Below are positions 56,223 to 64,000 of a stretch of 64,000 bases of DNA, piece by piece (position 1 is the stretch's first letter; each line of letters opens with the position of its first letter). The translations under genes were made by a program, and so were the position numbers. Under the pieces are notes generated by a model, which saw nothing but the letters and a program-made list of their open reading frames with translations, did not search any database and was not told the DNA's origin. The stretch is from Chlamydomonas sphaeroides. Its lineage: Eukaryota > Chlorophyta > Chlorophyceae > Chlamydomonadales > Chlamydomonadaceae. Where the stretch lies: assembly GCA_001662425.1 (NCBI GenBank), contig BDDC01000094.1:2445-66444 (forward strand), written 5' to 3'.

Positions 56223-57722
56223 GGTTGTGAAGCGTCGCTGGACTTTGTTGCCGAGGGCCTGAACGTAGCGCGAGGCCGACAAGATGTCGCGTCGCAGGGT
56301 TTGTTTGGTTCGGTCTTATGTGCGGGCACTCGGTCAGCTTTGTGAGTGTCTCAAATTGCTTTTCTGTTGTGTGGCATGGGGGTCGTGTCCTGAGTTTTGT
56401 GAAGCTCGCCTGTCGTCGTCAGGCGTACGACGCTACCAGCCGGAGCTGCATGCACGCGACAGCACGAAGCCAATGGTGCCGCAGCAAACGCTGTTGCACA
56501 AAGCAACGCAAGCGTTGACGCTGGTGGTGGGGGTTGTTCTCCCAGCGACCGCACCGCACTGCGCCGCATGCCGCGACGGCATGCACGCCACGCCTAGCTG
56601 TGGTTCTGCATGACCCAACTGCAACAAGCTAAGCTCTGGGACAACATCATCAATGGGAGTGGCTCAGTGGCTCGCCCATTAGGAACAGACAGCTGTCGCC
56701 GCCTGTCTTGCCCCTGCTCCCAAAGACGTCCCGAAGACACGCCCAACAGCAGTCGCCAGTGATGGCCTGCCAGGTTGTCTTGACGGTCCCTGCGTGGCAT
56801 GGAGAGGGCGACAAGGTTGCCAGCGTGAAGCCGTGGAGCCAGAGCGATGCCACCCAAATCACAGGCGTGTGAGCACTTACCATAGCCAAGATCCCCCTTC
56901 TCATCTCCTCCTTCACTTACCAAGGCCCTTGCGGCCGGCGGCGCAGACCCTCCGCCGACCGCGAGTGCGCGAGAACTGCACATGTGTTGCGGTGGTCCAC
57001 CGCGCGCGGTGACAGAGACAGATATGAAGGGACAATACTCCGCAAAAGGTTGTACTGCCTGGGCAACGTACCGACACGGCGACCTCAGCTTATTGCGTAC
57101 GCTGTGCTTCTACATGCGTGTCGCTGGATCACCACTCGACGTCATACGTACAGCGTTTGCGTTCGAGGTCACAGGCTCACAGCCGCACTTCGCCTGAGGC
57201 TTCTGCCGCTCCTCCGACTTCGTCACAGCGCGGTCGTCTGTACACGTGCTGTTTTGCGTGGCAGCCTTCAGCCGCACTTTCACCAACCGTTTGCACCAAA
57301 TGGATCTTTCGTACTTGTGCTATCTTGGTGCCCGAGTCGAACGGCTCGTACCCCGTTAGGGGCGAGCAAACACACTCGGCGACGGGGTGCCCGATGCCCT
57401 ATGCTGTCTGCTGGTCCCCAAACCGCCGCCACTCGCTCTCGCGTCCTACGTGCCAGCCTCACGGCCCCTGCATAGCTGTCATAATGGATCAACCCTACTC
57501 GACGTACATGCTCTTCACTGCATTCCCTGGTGTCCCCCACACGCTACCAGCTCACATCCTGGCTAACCGGTATCACGCGGGCCCGACTCAATCAGGCCAC
57601 CATCTCCTATACGCCTCAGGCCGAGCCGCACATCCCTGCGCAGCGCCGCGTCCTGCCACACGAGACAACCTAGGTCCCTCGATCCCCCTCACCCCTAACA
57701 CACGCTCCTCGAGCGGCCCGTT
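56223..57722. other. 1.5-kb intergenic region
   Basis: It lies between two minus-strand genes. Open frames on both strands (for example plus 57025-57198) have no splice-site support or recognisable domain. It is expected to contain the 3' UTR of the Lunapark-like gene and the promoter of the 159-residue gene. Confidence 0.45.
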
Positions 57723-59664
57723 CTACCCAGACGACGCGACCTGCGCCGGCTGCTTGTCGGATGTGTCCTCAGCCGCCTCGCCGGGTGCAGGGGGAGCGCC
57801 GCTCGCGTTCATCCGCGCCTCCAGCTCGAGGAGCTTCCGCTTAAGCAGGTCGTTCTCGTCCCGCAGCAGCTGCGCCTCCTGCAGCAGCACCGGGCTGTCT
57901 CCAACCTGCACCGCCCATCGCGCGAGGGACCGGGACACGGCAGCAACAGCAGAGGTCAGGCAAACGCGGGCTGGACTCGATTTCAAAGACTTGGCCGGTG
58001 CTGTCGGATGCACAGCTGCTTGTGAATTGAATTGCTGGCAGTGGATATGTGGGTTGCTTAATGTGGGTCGGGTTGCTGGCAACAGACAATGGTTCCTCTT
58101 GTTGCCCTCGTGCTCACCAGGTTGTTGGCCAGGGACTCAAACACGGGCATCAGGGCCTTGCCAGTCCCCTGCGCCACGGACACCGCGGCACTGGCGGCCG
58201 CTGCCGCGGGCCGCATGAGCGCGCTACCGGGCGACACGGCGCCTGCCCGGGGAGTCGCAGCCGCAGACGGGGCCCGGCCCGCAGTGGGCTGCCCGCTCGC
58301 GCGACGCCGCAGCGTCCCTGCAAGCGGCGACCAAGAGAGCAGCAGGTGCTCAGTCTGCGACTGCCGTGACAGCTAAACCTTTGTGTCCTCGTACAAAATG
58401 CAATATCTGCGAACTCGCCTGCAGAGCCAGGGGCAATGACAGCGGGCTGCTCATCCGGATCGTACTTCTTGATGAGAGCGGCGGTCTTATCGAAGCGTGT
58501 TGAGTCCTGCACGAGGCACGCGGCAGAGTCGACCCTTCTTGTGTGCTGGTGAAGAGCATACGTGGACCGCGATCTGCTGCTGCCGAGTCCCTGGGGCGTT
58601 GCTGTACCTTGAGGTCTTTGACCATCTTGCGCTTGGCATCGTTGAGTTTGCGCAGGAAGCGCTCATCGCGCGCCTCGGTGAAGCGCAGCAACCACAGCAT
58701 ACCCCTAGGCATGTGCGGGGTGTTGGGAAATTTGTTGCGGGGCATGGGTGAGGTGCTGTACTGACCGGGGCACATACCTACAGCGCCGATTCCCCCGCCT
58801 CGGGGCATCCTCCCCACCGCTTGGTGCTCCATGCGATCGCCTCACCTAAACACCAGCGCCGTTGCAAGCGGGACAGCGAAGCCACCCAGGATAGTGACGC
58901 TCTTCTGCAGGGTGAGGGGATGGCGAAGCGGTTCGGAAAGGTGAGGGGCCGAAGACTGGTTGGTAGGCTTGGATGTCAGCGCTTCCGCCCCGCCAGGCTT
59001 ATGGACAGCTTCGCCTGGTCAATATGTGAAGACTCACCTGATACCACTTCTGTGTGCTGACTTGTTGCAGCTGTGAGGACAGGTGTCAAGGCAAGGTATG
59101 GCGGCGGCCGGGAAGTGGAGGGCGTGAGACTGCCGCCGGCTGCTCGGAAGGCGGCTCGGGCAGCAGGCCGGCGCCCTGCAAGGCTCTGACGGCCCCACCC
59201 AGGGCCCCCTGACCCTGCCTTTCCTCCGCTCCTCGTCCCCAGAGTCCCCCGGGTCTCCGTCCTAGCCTGGGACAACGAGGCAACTTGCGGACATACACAG
59301 TCCAGCCCCCCAGGACGCCATCCCTGTATGTTACGTACGTAAGCTGTCAGCAGGACGGCGATGCAGAGGAATACGGCCGTGGCCCAGAACCCAATGCTTG
59401 AGCAGCTCTCCATAGTTTTCCGCCGCTTGACGCGGCGGTCCTGCGAAGACGTGCGCGATCACCCTAGGCACACTATACAAAGCAGCGTTGCGGCACATAT
59501 GGCGCGCCCGTTGCCTGGAACGTCCTTCGCGCGCTCGCATGGCCACGCCAAGCGGGTGCTTCGCTTACAACGATCTTGCTGCTCTCCTTCTCCAGGCGCT
59601 CAAAGGCACGCTCGTAGTTGGCATAGTACGCGTCGGCCTTGCCGCGCGAGAAGAGTGCGCCCAT
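57723..59664 (-). CDS. LNPK: Lunapark-like ER membrane protein
   Basis: Seven exons (59664-59569, 59440-59339, 58904-58846, 58704-58608, 58506-58419, 58317-58118, 57905-57723) close in phase at 274 residues. It begins MGALFSR, like Lunapark's myristoylated N-terminus. A coiled coil follows (YERAFERLEKESSK), then TM1 (ATAVFLCIAVLLTAY), a short loop, TM2 (ILGGFAVPLATALVF), a second charged coiled coil (FLRKLNDAKRKMVKDLK) and the FDKTAALIKKYDPDE motif. Lunapark stabilises three-way junctions of the tubular ER. The usual C-terminal Cys4 zinc finger is absent; instead the tail is Ala/Pro-rich and ends in a leucine-rich coiled coil (RDENDLLKRKLLELEARM). One intron has a GC donor (58418). It is divergent from midasin. 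Confidence 0.8.
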
Positions 59665-60062
59665 TTGCTCCCGGAGTTCGTAAGGCGCGGGCCCCAAGTT
59701 GCTACGGTTGTGCAAGACAATTGACAGAGTCGATGGCGTGCGCTAGCGCAACGAGTCGGCGACCCAAGTATGCGCACACCAGCGAATGATTGAAGCAGCA
59801 CGTAATGCAAAGCCGGATGCCTGATGTTGTTATTTACAGTATGCTCTTCCACGTGCAATACAGTAACTGTGCTGAGGGTGTTGCTCACAAATATTCTGCA
59901 TGGGCCCACTGCCCAAACCCTGGTAATTGAGCCGACACGACCGGAACAGTCGACGAATATAGTCGTTGCAAACGACACGATATTATTGCGCAAAAGACGG
60001 CACAGAGCTTGCGACTGGAACTCCAATCGTTGCGCCGCGCCGTCGCGGGCGAAGGCCCGGCG
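59665..60062. promoter_or_regulatory. Divergent upstream region, Lunapark-like / midasin
   Basis: 398 bases between two divergent start codons, relatively AT-rich for the window (59800-60000). A shared bidirectional promoter is likely. No TATA box was assigned. Confidence 0.45.
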
Positions 60063-63000
60063 ATGGAGCGCACTCTGCGCGGCTTCCTTCAACGCTTTCC
60101 AGATGCTCAGCAAGACCAGGCGCTCGGCAAGGCGCTCGCCCAGCAGGTCGGCCGGCGGCGGCGGCGGCACGAACCCCCGCGTCGCCCTCACGCGCTGCAC
60201 GTCCCCCAACGTTGGCACGACGCCTGGGGCTTGCTCGACCCTCGCCCCCGACCCTTGCATCAATGCCTGTCCTTTCTAACCGTGCAGGCGACGCTGGACG
60301 AGGTCGCCACAGCCCTGGAGGCCCTGCTGACGCGCCCCATCTACACGCTCGCGCTCGGCGGTGCGCTGCGGTCATGCGGCTCCCTGCTGCGCCTGCTGAG
60401 CTACCTCGTCGACAGGCGCCATGCGGCTGGCAGCTCGCCCGAGGGCAGCCCAGCGCCCGATGCCAGCGACGCGGGCTCTGGCGACGGCGCTTTCGCCGTG
60501 ATGCTGGTGACCCTGCTGGAGCTCGCGCCGCAGTGCGGCAGGTGCGTCAAGGCAGCCAACACCCTTGCTAGCCCCACGCCGCAGGGGATACTACGCATCA
60601 CGCAAGGCTGTTGCACGCACCGTTGACCGGCCCTGCTGTCGCAACGCCCCACCTGCGCTTTCACCGCGCGCAGGGTGGTGCAGCGCTACCTTGAGGCCAG
60701 CGCCACGCCGCAGCAGCTGGCCGTGCACCCTCCTTCTCAGCAGCAGCAGCAGCAGCAGCAGCCCGGCACACAGCAGCAGCAGCAGCCCGCGGCGTCGGAG
60801 CTGGCGGCGGCCGGGCTGCGTGCGCTGCAGCTGCTGCCGGGGCTGCGGCAGCACCCCTCTTGGACGGCGGGGCCCTTCATGCGCCTGCTGCATCACACGG
60901 TGTGTGGCGCTTGTAGCTCGCACCGGCTGGCCGCCAAGGCCCTGTGGCCCAGGGTAGCAGGACGGCTGCCGCCGCGGGGCGCTGCGCAGTCCGCACCCAG
61001 CCCCGCCCCTCCCGCTTCCACCATTCCCCCACTGCGCAGTGCCCCGAGGTCCGCTGGAGCGCCGTGCAGGCGGTGGCGCTGCTGCTCAGCATGGTGAGCT
61101 GCCGCTGCCCCACCGCTCAGCGTCGCCGCTCTCCTTCGCACACGCCACACGGCCGACCCTCCCTGCAGCGCCTCACCCTCGTCGCCCCGGTCTCCCCCGC
61201 CTTGTTTGCCCGCCAGAGCGACGCGAGCCGCTCGCTGCTGGCCTCGCAGCTGCTGTCCCCCGAGCAGCAGGTAGGCGCCATGGCCTGGTGGCAGGCCCGC
61301 CGCAACGCCGTGGCCCTGGAGCAGGCCGCCATGTGGCTCGCAGAGCCGGGCGCCTGCGAGCAGTGCCGCGTGGAGGCGCGCCAGGAGGGGCACGAGGCCA
61401 CGGCCGCAGCCGCAGCCGACGAGGCCGCTGCCGCCGCGGGCGACGCCTGGGCGGCGGCCAGCGGCGGCGGCTCCGCCGCCGTCGACCCGCTCGGCCTGCC
61501 GCCGGCGCGCGGCTTCGCGGAGGTGTGCGGCATCGAGCTGCCGTGCCGCGACGCCGCCGAGGCCGCCGACGCAGCGGCCTCTACAGGGCCGGGGCCGTCG
61601 GCCACGCCCGCGGACTCGGCCGCCGAGGCGCCCAGCTCCTCGGGCCACCGCTTCGTGGCGACGGCCACGGTGCGGCGCAACCTGGAGGCCGCGGCGCTGG
61701 TGCTGTGCCAGGGGTTGCCGCTGCTGCTGGAGGGCCCGCCGGGCGCCGGTAAGACGCGGCTGGTGGAGGAGCTGGCGCACCGCACGGGCAACGCCACGTC
61801 GCTGGTTCGGATCCACCTGGACGACCAGATGGACGCCAAGAGCCTGCTGGGCGCGTACGTGTGCACCGCCGTTCCCGGCGAGTTTGCGTGGCAGCCGGGT
61901 CCGCTGACGCAGGCGGTGGCCGAGGGGCGCTGGGTGCTGGTGGAGGACATCAACATGGCACCCGGTGACGTGCTGGCGGCGCTGGCTCCGCTGCTGGAGA
62001 GCCGCGTGCTGCACGTCAGCAGCCGCGGCCAGGTGGTGCCGGCGGCGCCCGGCTTCCAGATCATCGCCACCGTGACCAGCGCGCCCACCGCCGGCGGCGG
62101 CGGCGGCCACGGCGCGTACGGCATGTCCAACATGGTCAAGGTACGGCAGCTGCTGCGGGACGGGGAACGGGGTGCTTGCGAGGTCTGTTGGGCGATCGGA
62201 GGAGCTCGGGGAGGCTGGGGCTCAGCGCTGTGCGCACGGCTCGGTGCGGCTGCGTCTGCGGCTCAGCTGCCTCCCGCCTCGTGTTGTATCACCCATAACG
62301 CAGGAGCTGCTGGGCGGGCTGTGGCGCACCGTGCGCGTGGACGCGCCCTCGGACTCTGAGCAGATGACCCTGCTCGCCTCCTCCTACCCCGCGCTGCTGC
62401 CGCTGCTGCCCGCCGCCGTGGCCACGCTCTGCCTCATCCGCGCCGCCGGCGGCCACGATCGGCACAGCGGCGCTGCCGACGAGCCCGACGGCGCTGCCGA
62501 GGCCCCGGCCCGGCCCGACGGCACCGCGGGCTTCCAGCTGACGGCCGCTGGGCCGCGGCCGGCCGGCGAGGCGGGCGCTGCCGCGCCGGGGCAGGCGGCG
62601 GCGGCGCCGAGGCGGCGCGGGCCATGGCACGCGCTGGCGGAGGCGGCGTTGGTGGCTGCGGGCGTGCGGCGGGGCGACCTGGCGCTGCACCTGGGGCGCC
62701 ACTTTTCGCTGCGCGATGTGTTCAAGTGGTGCAACCGCATGGTGGTACGTGCCTGCCCGGGTGGTGCTGTGCCGCATGTGGGCGAGCGCTTGATGGGCCA
62801 CGGCGTGCCCCTGGGGTCGACGTGCGTGGTCATCGATCGCTAGGCACGCGAGCTGACGTTGTGGTTCCATGTGGTGCCGCCCGCCGCCGCAGCACCTTCA
62901 TTCGCCGCTCCTGCGCAGCCGCAACTACGGTGCGGCCCTGCGCGCGCAGCGCCGCGCCTCGGCGGCGCCGGCGGCCGCCGAGGCGCCCCCGCCCGCGCCG

Positions 63001-64000
63001 GAGCTGGGCTCCCTGGAGCCGCGAGTGCGTGAGGCGGCCTTCGTGGAGGCGGCCGACTGCTTTGCGGCGCTGGTTGCCAAGCCCGAGGCGCGGCAAAAGC
63101 TGCTCAAGGTGGGCCCGGGCTCCACCTCTCCGCTAGCGCCCAAGTGTGGCCTCCTGCGCCGTTGTTGGCCCAACAGGGCCCAGCCCGTCGTGGAACCCGG
63201 CCTCGCCTGCCGGTAGCCCCCAGGTGTTGACTGCGGGTCCTCTTCTTTAATTGCTCGCAGGCTCTGTCGGCGCTGTGGTGCGCTTCCAGCGGCTGCGTGG
63301 AGCAGTGGGAGGCGCTGGCCAAGCCGCAGCTGAGCTCGGTGGAGGGCGCGGGCGAGCGGCAGCTGCTGGTGGGCCGCGTGGCGCTGCCCGTGGCGGAGGC
63401 GCAGCAGCGCGAGCGGGACGACGCCGCGGCGGCGGGAGCCGCCGGCGGCGCGGCGGTGCAGGGCGGCGGCGGCGGCGCGGGCACCTTTGCGCGCACGGGC
63501 CACGCCATGCGCGTCATGGAGCGCATCGCCGCGTCGCTAGCTTGCAACGAGCCCGTGCTGCTGGTCGGAGAGACAGGTGCGGGGGCTTGCGGCCCACACG
63601 CCGCTGCCCCGCCTATCAACGGCACCCTCACAGCCGCCCTGGATCGCCTGTCGACGGCCCCACAGCTTCACGTCACGCCCTGCCCTCCACCTGTCTGCCT
63701 GCCCTCCACCTGTCTGCCTGCCCTCCACCTGTCTGCCTGCCCTCCACCTGTCTGCCCTCCACCTGTCTGCCTGCCCTCCACCTGTCTGCCTGCCCTCCAC
63801 CTGTCTGCCTGCCCTCCACCTGTCTGCCTGCCCTCGCCCTTCCCTGCCTCCCGCTCCCTGCCTGCCCCCAGGCACGGGCAAGACCACGATGCTCTCGCGC
63901 ATGGCGGGCCTGGTGAGCGCCAAACTGGTGTCGTTCAACCTGAGCCAGCAGACCGACAGCTCGGACCTGCTGGGAGGCTTCAAGCCGGTGGAGCCGCGGG
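60063..64000 (+). CDS. MDN1: Midasin, giant AAA+ ribosome-assembly ATPase (5' part)
   Basis: Exons 60063-60146, 60288-60541, 60674-60899, 61040-61093, 61217-62140, 62304-62744, 62893-63108, 63261-63576 and 63872 to the edge join in phase. After a helical N-terminus with a poly-Gln tract come AAA1, with Walker A GPPGAGKTRLVEE, Walker B WVLVEDINMAP and FQIIATVTS. Then AAA2 begins with Walker A GETGTGKT and the family hallmark FNLSQQTDSSDLLGGFKPV. Midasin (REA1) uses a ring of six AAA modules and a MIDAS tail to strip RSA4 and YTM1 from pre-60S particles in nucleolus and nucleoplasm. Only the first part lies in the window; the family has about 5000 residues. An upstream frame would need a TTG start, so ATG 60063 was chosen. 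Confidence 0.95.
60738..60785 (+). repeat. CAG repeat encoding poly-Gln in midasin
   Basis: Eight CAG units, a short spacer, then five more, in frame and read as Gln (SQQQQQQQQPGTQQQQQP) in the third midasin exon. Confidence 0.95.
63681..63840 (+). repeat. 19-bp minisatellite in midasin intron
   Basis: About eight copies of CCCTCCACCTGTCTGCCTG, one shortened, filling most of the intron that splits the AAA2 Walker A codons. Confidence 0.95.

Noticed and set aside
56223..56282. N-terminal extension of the 159-residue protein
   Set aside because: It needs a TTG start; an ATG with reasonable context lies at 56222.
57025..57198. Short plus-strand frame of about 57 residues
   Set aside because: No splice partner, no family resemblance, no conserved motif; kept as intergenic.
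61271..61276. GTAGGC after a CAG in midasin as a donor
   Set aside because: The frame continues with folded-looking sequence (AMAWWQARRNAVALEQA) up to AAA1, so it is exonic.
1..64000. CRISPR arrays, rRNA, tRNA genes, bacterial operons
   Set aside because: No regularly spaced repeats with unique spacers, no rRNA-like sequence and no clear tRNA cloverleaf were noticed; tRNA was searched only by eye.

Overview
This window is nuclear DNA of a flagellated green alga (Chlorophyta, most likely Chlorophyceae). The signs are very high GC, genes broken into many short exons by GT-AG (sometimes GC-AG) introns, G/C-rich microsatellites inside introns, and the gene content: a microbial-type rhodopsin fused to two-component and cyclase modules, a DUF4795/QRICH2-type axonemal protein, and an organelle mTERF. 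There is no bacterial operon, CRISPR array or plasmid backbone. All products were recognised by reading translated exons and checking that intron phases join; no database search was run. Bases 34645-35591 are an assembly gap of N.

Layout. 1-3001 (-): armadillo/importin-alpha-like protein, running off the left edge. 3332-4890 (+): GINS subunit PSF1. 5780-9037 (-): adenosine-deaminase-like N6-methyl-AMP deaminase. 9677-20932 (+): a very long reading chain in which every intron phase I followed joins a secreted-type RNase T2 domain, a transmembrane helix, an unrecognised cytosolic region and a type-I ABC exporter half with a defective ATPase. 21567-24139 (-): mTERF. 24517-28196 (-): tryptophan synthase beta. 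28775-30071 (-): a 182-residue protein resembling the meiotic factor SPO16. 32259-43561 (+): enzymerhodopsin (8 TM rhodopsin, histidine kinase, receiver, cyclase, coiled coil, His-rich linker, SAM). 44.9-45.8 kb (-): unrecognised exon fragments. 46168-48352 (+): HEI10, the meiotic crossover E3 ligase. 48707-54042 (-): QRICH2/DUF4795-like flagellar coiled-coil protein. 55164-56222 (-): unknown 159-residue protein. 57723-59664 (-): Lunapark-like ER protein. 60063 to the right edge (+): midasin (MDN1).

Functional themes. Two candidate meiotic crossover (ZMM-class) genes lie within 20 kb. Two genes concern light or cilia (enzymerhodopsin, QRICH2-like). The rest are housekeeping: DNA replication, tryptophan and purine metabolism, ribosome assembly, ER shape, organelle gene expression. 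Several neighbours are divergent with short shared upstream regions (ARM/PSF1 330 bp, ADAL/RNase 639 bp, Lunapark/midasin 398 bp), so bidirectional promoters are likely.

The most unusual objects are the RNase T2-to-ABC chain with its dead Walker A, the enzymerhodopsin whose rhodopsin counterion and cyclase catalytic residues are substituted, a GGGGCC hexanucleotide expansion directly at a 5' splice site, and a roughly 65-70 bp repeat found in three introns, one copy starting exactly at the donor.
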